This document shows, piece by piece, positions 24,905 to 33,832 of a stretch of 64,000 nucleotides of DNA. The stretch's first letter is position 1. Every line of letters starts with the position of its first letter. This DNA comes from Bog-159 sp049516155 (lineage in GTDB: Bacteria; Acidobacteriota; Terriglobia; Bryobacterales; Bryobacteraceae), in assembly GCA_049516155.1 (NCBI GenBank), contig JBEKTJ010000005.1:9648-73647 (forward strand). The letters run 5' to 3'. The notes beneath the pieces are model-generated. The model saw only the letters and a list, made by a program, of their open reading frames with translations. It was not told the DNA's origin and did not search any database. Both the position numbers and the translations under genes were made by a program.

Positions 24905-26509
24905 CTAGATGTGCGCCGTCTCCTGATAAGAGCCGAACACTTCGCGGAATGCGTCGCAGATCTCGCCTAGTGTCGCATACGCCCGCACGGCATCCAAAAT
25001 GAACGGCATAGTGTTCTCCGCGCCCTCGGCCGCCCGCCGCAAGGCGTGCAGCGTCTTCCGCACGCGTCCATTATCGCGCCGTGCGCGCAAGGCAGCCAGC
25101 TTCTTCACCTGATGCTCCTCGGCGGCGTGGTCGATCTGCAGCAGTTCGATGGGCTGGTCCTCCGACTGGAACGCATTCACCCCAACTACTAACTTCTCCT
25201 TGTCCTCGACCGCGCGCTGGTACACGTAGCTGGCGTTGGCGATTTCGCTTTGTGGAAAACCCTTCTCAATCGCCGCGATCATCCCGCCCATTTCGTCGAT
25301 GCGGCGGAAGTAATCTGCCGCGGCCTGCTCCATGTCGAGCGTCAGCCGCTCCACGAAATAGCTACCGCCCAGCGGATCCGGCGTGTTCGCCACGCCGCTC
25401 TCGTAGCCGAGAATTTGTTGGGTGCGCAAGGCGATGGTCACCGCTTGCTCGCTTGGTAGCGCGTAAGCTTCATCCAGCGAATTGGTGTGCAGCGACTGCG
25501 TGCCGCCCAGGACCGCCGCCAGCGCCTGGAGCGCCGTGCGCACCACGTTATTGTAGGGCTGCTGCCACGTCAACGAGCATCCCGCGGTCTGCGCATGGAA
25601 GCGTAGTTTCAAACTGCGCTCCTCTTTGGCGCCGAAGCGGTCGCGCATCGCGTAGGCCCATAGCTTGCGCGCCGCGCGATATTTCGCGATCTCCTCGAAA
25701 AAGTCGCTGTGCGCGTTGAAAAAGAAACTCAGGCGCGGCGCGAATTCGTCCACCTGCATGCCGCGCTCCAGCGCCCACTCCACGTATTCCATACCGTCCC
25801 GCAACGTAAACGCCAGTTCCTGCACCGCGGTCGACCCGGCCTCGCGAATATGGTAGCCACTGATCGAAATCGGATTAAACCGGGGTGTGTGCCGGGCGCC
25901 GAATTCGATAGTGTCCGTGACCAGCCGCATGGAAGGCCGCGGTGGAAAGATGTATTCCTTCTGCGCGATATACTCCTTCAGGATGTCGTTCTGCAGGGTG
26001 CCCGACACAGACTTCCAGTCCACGCCCTGCTGCTCGGCCACGGCCAAGTACATGGCCCAAAGCACCGCCGCGGGGGAGTTGATGGTCATGGAAACCGTCA
26101 CATCCCCGAGTGGAATGCCACGGAACAGGATTTCCATATCTTCGAGCGACGAAATGGACGCGCCGCACTTGCCCACTTCGCCTTCCGCGAGCGCATGGTC
26201 CGCGTCGTAGCCCATCAGCGTCGGCAGGTCGAACGCCACCGAGAGTCCCGTCTGGCCCTGCTGCAACAAGTAGTGATAGCGAAGGTTGGTCTCCTCCGGC
26301 GTGGCGAATCCGGAGAACTGCCGCATGGTCCAAAGCCGCCCGCGGTACATCGTTTCGTGGATGCCGCGCGTGTACGGAAATTCGCCAGGCGCAGCAAACT
26401 CCCGCCGCGCGTCGAAGTTCGCTAACTGCTTGGGGCCATAGAGCGGCTCGATAGGTACGCCGCTAATGGTGGTGTACTGCTTCTCTGCGACAGGCATATC
26501 CATATTCAT
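24905..26509 (-). CDS. Methylmalonyl-CoA mutase, catalytic (large) subunit
   Basis: A 534-residue substrate-binding TIM-barrel subunit. Family segments include 'YTRGIHETMYRGRLWTMRQF', 'GLSVAFDLPTLMGYDADH', 'PISISGYHIREAGS' and 'FFNAHSDFFEEIAKYRAA'. The length fits the archaeal/clade-type split alpha subunit lacking the B12 domain, which is encoded immediately downstream. It requires adenosylcobalamin, linking it to the corrinoid uptake genes 5-12 kb away. The MeaB-type G-protein chaperone and epimerase are not in the window. Confidence 0.94.
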   Translation of the reverse strand: MNMDMPVAEKQYTTISGVPIEPLYGPKQLANFDARREFAAPGEFPYTRGIHETMYRGRLWTMRQFSGFATPEETNLRYHYLLQQGQTGLSVAFDLPTLMGYDADHALAEGEVGKCGASISSLEDMEILFRGIPLGDVTVSMTINSPAAVLWAMYLAVAEQQGVDWKSVSGTLQNDILKEYIAQKEYIFPPRPSMRLVTDTIEFGARHTPRFNPISISGYHIREAGSTAVQELAFTLRDGMEYVEWALERGMQVDEFAPRLSFFFNAHSDFFEEIAKYRAARKLWAYAMRDRFGAKEERSLKLRFHAQTAGCSLTWQQPYNNVVRTALQALAAVLGGTQSLHTNSLDEAYALPSEQAVTIALRTQQILGYESGVANTPDPLGGSYFVERLTLDMEQAAADYFRRIDEMGGMIAAIEKGFPQSEIANASYVYQRAVEDKEKLVVGVNAFQSEDQPIELLQIDHAAEEHQVKKLAALRARRDNGRVRKTLHALRRAAEGAENTMPFILDAVRAYATLGEICDAFREVFGSYQETAHI

Positions 26510-26623
26510 CTTACCGAACTGCGGCGGAACGCGAGGTAAGGCCGTGTCCGGATTTCTACTTTTCCCCAGGCAGCGCTACACCCTTCCGTTGTGGCGCTAT
26601 TTGACATATCATGTAGGCATTAA

Positions 26624-27025
26624 ATCTCTAATCGCATCCGTAAGTCTTATTTTGGCCTGCTGCCGATCGGCTTCGGCATCGCCGCGCCCCCCGCGCAACC
26701 GGCGTCCCTTGCGGGCAAGGATCTGTTCTGGGAGCATTGTGCCGTCTGCCACGGGGTGGACGGTAAAGGCGATGGCCTGGCCGCCAGCGCGCTGAAGGTA
26801 ACCCCGCCGGATCTGACGCTGATGTCGGAACGGAACGGCGGGAAATTTCCCGAGTTGCAAGTGCAGCAAACCATAAAGGGCGACGCGGAAGAGCCGGCCG
26901 CGCATGGATCTCGGGATATGCCGGTCTCGGGCAATATCTTCAGGCATATAGCGGCGAACCAGGATGCCGGTACGCTTCGCGTCTACTATCTGATGAAGTA
27001 CATCGAAGAGATCCAGGCGAAGTGA
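26624..27025 (+). CDS. Small exported c-type cytochrome, 5' end unresolved
   Basis: Haem motif CAVCH is followed by 'GVDGKGDGLAASALKVTPPDL' and a distal Met in 'SRDMPVSG', giving a class I monohaem cytochrome of ~100 residues. The frame is open only from 26624 and contains no ATG, GTG or TTG before the haem motif. Its upstream part reads like a signal peptide ('YFGLLPIGFGIAAPPA'). A second frame from TTG 26601 also reads as a signal or lipoprotein leader and would need an indel in the C-run near 26687-26692. Either an unusual start or a frameshift is present. It diverges from the mutase. Confidence 0.65.
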   Translation: MSNRIRKSYFGLLPIGFGIAAPPAQPASLAGKDLFWEHCAVCHGVDGKGDGLAASALKVTPPDLTLMSERNGGKFPELQVQQTIKGDAEEPAAHGSRDMPVSGNIFRHIAANQDAGTLRVYYLMKYIEEIQAK

Positions 27026-27484
27026 CCGTATCGTTGTTTGTTCGCAAAGAAACTCTCTCCAGAGTAGAAAGGGCAGTCCGCCAGACGACAGCCGCTTCGA
27101 GGTCGGAGGAATGCGCGGAGATCGGCCATGCCGTCGCGATCATGCCGACGGCGTTGAACTTCACGCCAAGGTTATCGCGATTCACTTTGCGGGCCGCCTG
27201 ACGGAGTTGGCTCGGATTCGTGCGGAACTGTACGAAGCTTGATTTCCGCGCCTCTGCGAATGGCGACCCGGGCAAACGGACTCGCGGGCCTCATGTTGGT
27301 TTGGGATTCTTCGGCTTGGGATTTCTCGCAAAGTCAGAGTTTGCCAATGGATGCCCCTCAAAAGAGTTTTCTCGATACCCGCAAATAGGGGGTTTGAATA
27401 GGATAAGTTCTACGTAATTCTAGGGGTACCACCGTATTCTACCAGGAATATGCTGAGGTGTATCAGAGGAGTTTTCTGAGAACA
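27026..27484. other. Intergenic stretch, no supported gene
   Basis: About 460 bp, AT-richer toward its right end (27360-27450). A 111-residue minus-strand frame at 26940-27275 overlaps the cytochrome and shows no family or codon support. The right part likely holds the promoter of the next gene. Confidence 0.4.
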
Positions 27485-27655
27485 ATGTCGCCACAACGCG
27501 CTTTTCCTCCCCCAAACGCGGTACTACTGAAGCTCCAACACAGACGCAGCGAACTCGACAACGCCATCCGGCTGCTCGAGGAAATCAGGCTTATCCGCAT
27601 GCGACGGCCTCCGGAACTGGCCGCCATCATCTCCAAAGTGCGGCGAGTCGCCTAA
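27485..27655 (+). CDS. Small helical-hairpin protein
   Basis: A 56-residue protein 'MSPQRAFPPPNAVLLKLQHR...' with a coiled-coil core ('RRSELDNAIRLLEEI') and basic tail. An in-frame GTG at 27458 would add nine residues. The core pattern (L..R..LD.AI..LE) resembles the protein at 23942-24193. The function is unknown. Confidence 0.45.
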   Translation: MSPQRAFPPPNAVLLKLQHRRSELDNAIRLLEEIRLIRMRRPPELAAIISKVRRVA

Positions 27656-27671
27656 GGCGTATGATGGATGC

Positions 27672-28352
27672 ATGCCGTGCCGCGCCGCTCTATTATTTCC
27701 AGTAATAGCGGGAACGCTGGCGGCCCAAAATGGCACGGCGCCGAAAGCCTCCGCGCAGGATTACCCTGTGCACGCGACCCTCGAGAGACTGTCGATCGGC
27801 GCAGAGTACTTGGTCCACAGCTTCTCAAGCGGCCGCGAGATGTTCATCGCCAAGGACTACCTGGTCGTGGAAGTTGCCCTCTATCCCGCCAAAGGCGACA
27901 GTCTGCTGGCCAGTGCCGGCCAATTCAGGTTGCGGGTGAACGGACGCAAACAAGAGTTGGCGCCGCACGCTCCTGGAGTGGTGGCGCACTCGCTAAAGTA
28001 TCCGGATCGGGAGAGCGGCGCGCACACCGTGGCCGCGTTGGGTCCTGTCGTCTTCGGCCAGCCCCAGCCAACCGAGCGCTTCCCTGGAGATCCCAATGGC
28101 CAGACTGGGAGGCCGCTTCCGCGGGCGCCCGACGATGACCCCAGCGGGCTGGACAAAGAGCCGCCCGTGAAGCCCGAGGAGTTGGTGGTCCAAGCCGCCC
28201 TGCCCGAGGACGAGCATCGTGGACCGATCAGCGGGTTTCTGTATTTTCCCTATCGCGGGAGGGTGGGACGTATCCGTTCGCTGGAGCTGTTATTCTCAGG
28301 TGCGGGCGGCAGTACCGCGCTGCAGATGATCGAACCCGACCCGGCGCACTGA
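27672..28352 (+). CDS. Secreted protein of unknown function
   Basis: A 226-residue protein with a signal peptide (cleavage near 'GTLAAQNG'). 'IGAEYLVHSFSSGREMFIAKDYLVVEVALYP' suggests a beta-rich domain, followed by a Pro/Asp-rich linker (about residues 130-170) and 'GFLYFPYRGRVGRIRSLELLF' at the C-terminus. No catalytic motif is seen. It precedes the His-rich membrane protein by 5 bp and is probably co-transcribed with it. Confidence 0.7.
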   Translation: MPCRAALLFPVIAGTLAAQNGTAPKASAQDYPVHATLERLSIGAEYLVHSFSSGREMFIAKDYLVVEVALYPAKGDSLLASAGQFRLRVNGRKQELAPHAPGVVAHSLKYPDRESGAHTVAALGPVVFGQPQPTERFPGDPNGQTGRPLPRAPDDDPSGLDKEPPVKPEELVVQAALPEDEHRGPISGFLYFPYRGRVGRIRSLELLFSGAGGSTALQMIEPDPAH

Positions 28353-28357
28353 AGGAG

Positions 28358-29422
28358 TTGTACACTAATGGGTTGGCCGCTGCCGCGCAAGCCGCTACGC
28401 ATCCCGTCTTTCGGCCGGCGGTTCCACGCTTGGCGCATCGCTGGATCGTCACGCGCGGCGTAGACCTGGCGTTCGTCATCGGCAGCGCGCTGGCCGGATA
28501 CGCATACCTGCTAGCGAACGTGGCGCTGCATGTCCCGATTTCGCTTCTCTGGTGGTTCTGGTCCGTCGGTTTCGACGGCACCCACATCTTCGGCACGGCC
28601 TCGCGCACGTTTTTCGATCGCGAGGCGCGCCATACCCGCCGCACGCTGCTCTTTGGCAGCGCGGCGTTCTTCTTCGCCCTGGGGCCCGTGCTGGTCCTGC
28701 TGGGCGGCAAAGCCGTCCTTGCCCTGATCGTGGCCGTGTGGGCTTACTACCATGTGGTGCGGCAACACTACGGCATCATGGTGCTGTACAAGGTAAAGAA
28801 CCACGACTTCGCCAAGCTGGATAACTCTCTCGACCGCTGGTTTCTGGGCGTGATGATGGTCTTTCCGCCATTCCATCGCTTCTTCATTCACCACCCCGAA
28901 GAATTGGGACTGCACTTCTCGTTCCCGCGCCTGGAGCCCTTCCTATGGGCGCTGGTGGCGGCTACGGCGCTGATGTATCTCAGCCGCCAGGTCGTACGCA
29001 TCCGGCGAGGCGATCCGGTGAACCTGCCGAAGTTCCTGTTATTCGCGGGCGTCATCCCGCTGCACTGGCTGACTTTCGCCTACATGAGCTGGATGGGCGC
29101 GGTGCCCACGGTAACCATCGTCCATAACCTGCAGTATCATGCGCTGATCTGGTTCCACAACCGCAACCGTTATGGAGCCGACTCGGGCGGCGGGGCACAT
29201 GGCCGCATCCCGCAAGCGGTTTCGCGCAGCTTACTGAATTATGTGCTCGTGGCGTTGCTCTTCAGCGCGCTATACCGGGTGCCCGGCTTCCAGTTCGGCC
29301 AGACATCCGACTTGGCCTTCGGCTTCTTCTGCGGCTTCGGCCTGACCCACTATTACCTCGATAGCAAGATCTGGCGCGTGCGTACGGACCCCGCCCTGCG
29401 CCAAGCCCTGCAGATGGCGTAG
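28358..29422 (+). CDS. Polytopic membrane protein with intramembrane His clusters
   Basis: About 350 residues and 7-8 predicted helices. The start is uncertain: TTG 28358 sits too close to GGAG, and TTG 28373 is an alternative. Histidines lie within or at the ends of helices: H76 ('FDGTHIFGT'), H132/H137 ('YYHVVRQHYG'), H173/H178/H179/H186, H236, H256/H261/H267 ('HNLQYHALIWFH') and H331 ('LTHYYLD'). This spacing is like membrane di-metal enzymes (desaturase/Brp-type), but no named family is recognised. The partner is the secreted protein just upstream. Confidence 0.72.
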   Translation: MYTNGLAAAAQAATHPVFRPAVPRLAHRWIVTRGVDLAFVIGSALAGYAYLLANVALHVPISLLWWFWSVGFDGTHIFGTASRTFFDREARHTRRTLLFGSAAFFFALGPVLVLLGGKAVLALIVAVWAYYHVVRQHYGIMVLYKVKNHDFAKLDNSLDRWFLGVMMVFPPFHRFFIHHPEELGLHFSFPRLEPFLWALVAATALMYLSRQVVRIRRGDPVNLPKFLLFAGVIPLHWLTFAYMSWMGAVPTVTIVHNLQYHALIWFHNRNRYGADSGGGAHGRIPQAVSRSLLNYVLVALLFSALYRVPGFQFGQTSDLAFGFFCGFGLTHYYLDSKIWRVRTDPALRQALQMA

Positions 29423-29432
29423 CGCGAGCACG

Positions 29433-31541
29433 TCACTGGACCCAAACCGTCGCCGTAGCGCTCGCCACGCCCCCCACGCTGATGATCACCGGCGCCGCAC
29501 CCGAGGTTCCCTCGGGTAGCGTCAAGTTGATCTGCCAAAGCCCCGCAAACCCCGGCGCCAACCCCGCAAACAATGCCTCCGCCGGGGCGCCACCTACTGT
29601 TGCGGTAACCTTAGCGGTCACTTGCGAGAGCGGATCGGCGCCCGCCGGTTCACCCGTCGGAACCGCAGGAGACACGGCCCCAAAGCCCGTGCCGAACAGC
29701 AGGATCGCCTGTCCCGGCGCGGCCGGATTATCCTGCGAGTTCACCGAATAATCCTGATTCAGGGCGGCCGCCTCCTGGGTGCCGTACAACGCAAAGAGGG
29801 CAGGCCCGGCCGCCGCGATCATGACCCTCTGCGACGCCGTCACGCCGGCATGGGTCACCGTCAAGGTCGCGCTACCGGGCGCCGCTTCCCAGGGGACCTG
29901 AGCATTGATCTGCGAGGGCGAAACGTAGACCAACGGCGCAGCGATTCCGCCAATCTCCACGCTTGCCGCGGCCATCGTGGCGGGCAGCGGCAACAGCAAC
30001 GGCTGCTGCGCCTCGGCGGCCAGGTTCACGCCATAAATCGAAAACAATTCGCCGGGACTCAAGGCCGCTTGCGCAGCCGCCGCGTTCACCACTCCATTCG
30101 CCGGAAAGGCAGGCGCCGGCACCAACCATTCATAAGTAGCCACTGCACCCGTCGGCAGTGTGTCGGTAAAGTTGGCGCCGTTCCAGGTCACCGCGAAGGT
30201 GGAACTGCTGGACGCCGCGTTCAGTACCAGCAGCACTATCGAGCCATCCGGATTTTGAAACGCAACATCCTCAAGCGAGCCTGAGCCATACGTGTTCGAG
30301 TCGATGCGGTAAGCGCCCGGCTGCACAAACTTACCCAAATGACCCAGCACGTAATACTCGACGTTGCGCGTAATCTGCGGCGGCGAGACGCTGTTGTCCA
30401 CCGTCACCACGCCGCGGCATGCGGTACATCCGCCGTTCTGCGGCCCGGAATTCTGGTCCAGCGCGATGTTCCAAAGAGTCACTCCGCGCGCCCAATTGCG
30501 CGTGGCGCCGATCAGCAGGTTCTCCGCGTTCCAAGCCAGGTCGCCCGCGAAGCTGGACCCCACCGTTCCCGAACACTCCGTGAACCAGACGTCCTTCGCC
30601 GGATAAGTCTGTTTCACCTGCGATTGCGCGGTCACATCGCCCGCATAGCAATGGAACGAACTGCCCGCCAGATAGCCGTATGCCGTGCCGTCGGCCAGCA
30701 GCGCTTCGGGATACTGGGGCTGGTCCCAGTTGTGTTCGTAGCCGAAAATCTTGACGCCGCCAAGCCCCGCGCCCGCCAGCGCCGGCCCCAGGTAATTGCC
30801 GATGAAGTTAGCTTCATCGGAGCTAGCCACGGAAGCCGAGGGATATGCAGTGGTGGAGTTAAGCGGCTCGTTCTGCATGGAGATGGCGTAAACCGGAATG
30901 CCTTGCTGCCGATAAGCGTCGATGAAGCGCGTGAAGTACTGCGCCAGGGTCCCAAAATCGGTGGCGACTACATTGCCGCCATTCATCGTTCCCGTGGTTT
31001 TCATCCATGCGGGCGGGCTCCAGGGCAGCGCGTGTACCTTCAGCGACGGGTTGATCGAGAGCGCCTGTTGCAGCAGTGGGATGAGGTAAGTCTGGTCGTG
31101 CGCAATGGAGAACTGCGCCAAGTTCGGATCGCGCTGGCCGGCGGGAACGTCGTCATAGCTATAGTCTCCGCTGGCGGAAAAGTCGCTGGCGCCCATCGGC
31201 TGGCGCAGGATGCCGATGCCGATGCCAGTATTGGGATCGAACAGGCTCTGCATCAGATCGTCGCGCTGCGGCTGTGCGAGATCGTTCCAAAGGACCCACG
31301 CCGCCGAATCGGTGAGCGACGCGCCGACGCCGTCCATCTGCTGGTACTTAGTGCTGGCGTCCACCGCGATGGTGAAGGCAGGCGAACCAGCCGGAGCGCC
31401 TGGCGCGAAAGCAAGGCCAGGAGATCTCTGTGCCAGGAGCTTCGATTGATCCGCGTCGGTCTCGAAAACCTGCACGCTCTGTCCCAGCGCCGTCAGCGCG
31501 GCGGCCACCATGAGGGGGCATAAAGTAAGCGCGACCCGCAT
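29433..31541 (-). CDS. Secreted GH30 glycosidase fused to a TIGR03437-type domain
   Basis: About 702 residues from the ATG at 31541, which begins a good signal peptide (a start at 31562 adds seven residues). GH30 catalytic domain: acid/base Glu225 in 'SMQNEPLN' and nucleophile Glu322 in 'WFTECSG', with 'DGVGASLTDSAA' and 'ALPWSPPAWMKT' also typical. A beta-sandwich (about 400-465) follows, then the C-terminal TIGR03437-type domain ('NAAAAQAALSPGELFSIYG', 'YVSPSQINAQVPW'). It probably hydrolyses beta-glucosidic, xylanosidic or related linkages outside the cell. The fused domain may anchor or localise it. Confidence 0.9.
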   Translation of the reverse strand: MRVALTLCPLMVAAALTALGQSVQVFETDADQSKLLAQRSPGLAFAPGAPAGSPAFTIAVDASTKYQQMDGVGASLTDSAAWVLWNDLAQPQRDDLMQSLFDPNTGIGIGILRQPMGASDFSASGDYSYDDVPAGQRDPNLAQFSIAHDQTYLIPLLQQALSINPSLKVHALPWSPPAWMKTTGTMNGGNVVATDFGTLAQYFTRFIDAYRQQGIPVYAISMQNEPLNSTTAYPSASVASSDEANFIGNYLGPALAGAGLGGVKIFGYEHNWDQPQYPEALLADGTAYGYLAGSSFHCYAGDVTAQSQVKQTYPAKDVWFTECSGTVGSSFAGDLAWNAENLLIGATRNWARGVTLWNIALDQNSGPQNGGCTACRGVVTVDNSVSPPQITRNVEYYVLGHLGKFVQPGAYRIDSNTYGSGSLEDVAFQNPDGSIVLLVLNAASSSSTFAVTWNGANFTDTLPTGAVATYEWLVPAPAFPANGVVNAAAAQAALSPGELFSIYGVNLAAEAQQPLLLPLPATMAAASVEIGGIAAPLVYVSPSQINAQVPWEAAPGSATLTVTHAGVTASQRVMIAAAGPALFALYGTQEAAALNQDYSVNSQDNPAAPGQAILLFGTGFGAVSPAVPTGEPAGADPLSQVTAKVTATVGGAPAEALFAGLAPGFAGLWQINLTLPEGTSGAAPVIISVGGVASATATVWVQ

Positions 31542-31580
31542 ATCTGCTATTTTAAGGCGCATCGGCTAAGATGGTGGAAA

Positions 31581-32615
31581 ATGGTGGAAACAATCGAATG
31601 GACCCCGGCGGGCGTGGTAATGATCGACCAGACACGCCTGCCCTTGCACGAAGAGTACATTACCTGCCGGACCTATGAAGACGTTGCCGTGGCCATCCGC
31701 AACATGGTGATTCGCGGCGCGCCGGCCATCGGCGTAGCGGCTGCCATGGGGATGGCGCTGGGCGTCGCGCATGCCGATGAGGGCGATTTGGATGCGCAAG
31801 TGGAGCACATCTGCAGTACGCTGGCGCGCACCCGCCCGACCGCCGTCAACCTGTTTTGGGCGCTGGACCGCATGCGCAAGCTCTATCAATCGCTGCGCGG
31901 CCTGCCACTGGCTGAGATCCGGGAGCGCCTGGCGGCGGAAGCCCAATTGATCCGGCTGGAGGATATCGCCATCAACCAAGCCATCGGGCGGCACGGCGCG
32001 GAACTGGTGCCCGACCACAAGACGGTGCTCACACATTGCAATGCGGGCGCGCTGGCGACCGCGGGCTACGGCACGGCGCTGGGCGTGATCCGCGCGGCAG
32101 TGGCAGCCGGCAAGCACATCGACGTCTTCGCAGATGAGACGCGCCCCTTCTTGCAAGGCGCACGGCTGACCGTCTGGGAACTGCAGCAGGACCACATTCC
32201 CGCCACGCTGATCACCGACAACATGGCCGGCCATTTCCTGAAATCCGGACGCATCGGTTGCGTGGTGGTGGGCGCGGACCGCATCGCCGCGAATGGCGAT
32301 GTGGCCAACAAAATCGGCACTTACTCGGTGGCCGTGCTGGCCAAGGAAAACGGCGTGCCGTTCTTCGTGGCGGCGCCTATCTCGACGCTGGATCTGGCGC
32401 TGGACTCGGGCGATAAGATCCCCATCGAGCGGCGGCCCGATGCGGAGGTGACGCATGTGTTTGGCAATGCGGTGGCGCCGGAGGGCACGCGGGTCGAGAA
32501 TCCGGCGTTCGATGTGACGCCGAACCGTTACGTGACGGCGATTATCACGGAGCGTGGCGTGGCGCGGGCGCCCTATACCGAGTCGCTGCGCAAGCTCGCT
32601 TCCGAACACCGGTGA
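31581..32615 (+). CDS. mtnA: S-methyl-5-thioribose-1-phosphate isomerase
   Basis: A 344-residue eIF2B-like isomerase of the methionine salvage pathway, converting methylthioribose-1-phosphate to methylthioribulose-1-phosphate. 'NMVIRGAPAIGVAAAMGMALG', the catalytic Cys in 'LTHCNAGALAT' and the catalytic Asp in 'VGADRIAANGDVANKIGT' are intact. It is divergent from the GH30 gene. No other methionine salvage genes are in the window. ATGs at 31571 and 31581 are both possible; only the second is in this frame. Confidence 0.95.
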   Translation: MVETIEWTPAGVVMIDQTRLPLHEEYITCRTYEDVAVAIRNMVIRGAPAIGVAAAMGMALGVAHADEGDLDAQVEHICSTLARTRPTAVNLFWALDRMRKLYQSLRGLPLAEIRERLAAEAQLIRLEDIAINQAIGRHGAELVPDHKTVLTHCNAGALATAGYGTALGVIRAAVAAGKHIDVFADETRPFLQGARLTVWELQQDHIPATLITDNMAGHFLKSGRIGCVVVGADRIAANGDVANKIGTYSVAVLAKENGVPFFVAAPISTLDLALDSGDKIPIERRPDAEVTHVFGNAVAPEGTRVENPAFDVTPNRYVTAIITERGVARAPYTESLRKLASEHR

Positions 32616-32627
32616 CGGATCGCCGGA

Positions 32628-33818
32628 TTATATCCCGGATGGTTCCACCGCTTGCGCCAGCGGGTAGTCTACGCTACGCAGCAACCAGTCGCGATTGGCG
32701 CGCACGTCTTCGCGCAACGTTGCGCAGAGCGCGTCGCGCCGTTCGTACAGTCGATAGGCATCCCGCTTTGCATGATTGTCCAGTAGCGCTTTCACCAGGA
32801 AAGGCATCACCATGGAATAGTCCGCCTGCATGCTCTCTGTGGTTTGCAGATAGGTGTCCTTATCCACCTTGCCCCAGGTCACGGCTTCGGCGGGCGGGCA
32901 GGACGACAGCGACCCGTCCGTCACTGGCGCGGTCACAATCTGCACGTCGAACTGGTAGCCGCGCACGTTCGACAGCCCCAGCACCTGGCCGAGCGCCGGC
33001 TCGGGCTGCAGATTGTAATTCTTCGGCACGCCGCCGCCCAGAATCAGCGTAGCCAGGGCGCGCGCCTCGCTCTCGAACAATCCCCAGCGGTGATAGGCGC
33101 AGGCCTCGAACACTTCGGCGTGCAGGTCCAGGTCGAATGCATATTCGGGCAGGATGCCGGCGTTGCGCATGGCCCACAGCTTCATGGAATTCAGGAACAC
33201 ACTGCCGTCCGCCGGAGCGCCTACGAGCACGGGGATGGCGAGCCGATTGCAAGTCGCCAGCAGGCCGGCCGGCACTCGGTTGCGCCGCTCCTGCGCCGCG
33301 TAATACGCCCCCAGCCGATAGCGCAGCTCCGTGCCGGTCATCTTCCTCTGAAACTCGGGGCGCGCCAGACAGGCGCTCAGGAAGCGGTCCTGGTCTAGCA
33401 GCACGGCCTCGTCGAAGGCCATGTCGGTCACGCGAATCGTGCCTTCGTCGCGTAGCGCGGCGTCGTTGCTATGGATCGGCACTTCGTGAATCGGATCGTC
33501 CCTGTGCGCGTCCAGGCTGCGGTGCCCATCGTGATAACAGACCGCGTCGGTCGTGCTGATGTAAGCCACCCAGCCCGTTTCGAGCAGGGGGATGAGCCAC
33601 GCCAGATGCTGGCCCGAAACGGTGACCGGGCCGGATATGGCGAGCGTCAGCGGGCAACCCTCGCCGATGGCGCGGTCGAGGATCGTATAGATGCGCCGCA
33701 GATAAGCGCCGCCGAAGGCCGGCAGACAGTGCCGGAAAATCTCGTCGAGCGTGTTGCATTCATCGACGCGCCGGACGCGGACGGGGTGGCGATGGGGCAT
33801 CGATTCTGACGATAGCAT
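32628..33818 (-). CDS. Deoxyhypusine synthase-like protein
   Basis: About 396 residues, larger than many bacterial members. The family fold is clear ('LTLAISGPVTVSGQHLAWLI', 'VFLNSMKLWAM', 'ILGGGVPKNYNLQ'), and the active-site Lys that forms the enzyme-substrate imine in true DHS is kept in 'AEAVTWGKVDKD' (Lys317). Bacteria lack eIF5A, so bacterial homologues are thought to act on polyamines, for example as homospermidine synthases. Starts at 33818 or 33800 are possible; the longer frame overlaps vapC. It converges with mtnA. Confidence 0.75.
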   Translation of the reverse strand: MLSSESMPHRHPVRVRRVDECNTLDEIFRHCLPAFGGAYLRRIYTILDRAIGEGCPLTLAISGPVTVSGQHLAWLIPLLETGWVAYISTTDAVCYHDGHRSLDAHRDDPIHEVPIHSNDAALRDEGTIRVTDMAFDEAVLLDQDRFLSACLARPEFQRKMTGTELRYRLGAYYAAQERRNRVPAGLLATCNRLAIPVLVGAPADGSVFLNSMKLWAMRNAGILPEYAFDLDLHAEVFEACAYHRWGLFESEARALATLILGGGVPKNYNLQPEPALGQVLGLSNVRGYQFDVQIVTAPVTDGSLSSCPPAEAVTWGKVDKDTYLQTTESMQADYSMVMPFLVKALLDNHAKRDAYRLYERRDALCATLREDVRANRDWLLRSVDYPLAQAVEPSGI

Positions 33819-33832
33819 GGCGCGTGCGCCGG

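Noticed and set aside
26940..27275. 111-residue minus-strand ORF
   Set aside because: Overlaps the cytochrome c 3' end and lacks codon bias, ribosome binding site or recognisable motif.
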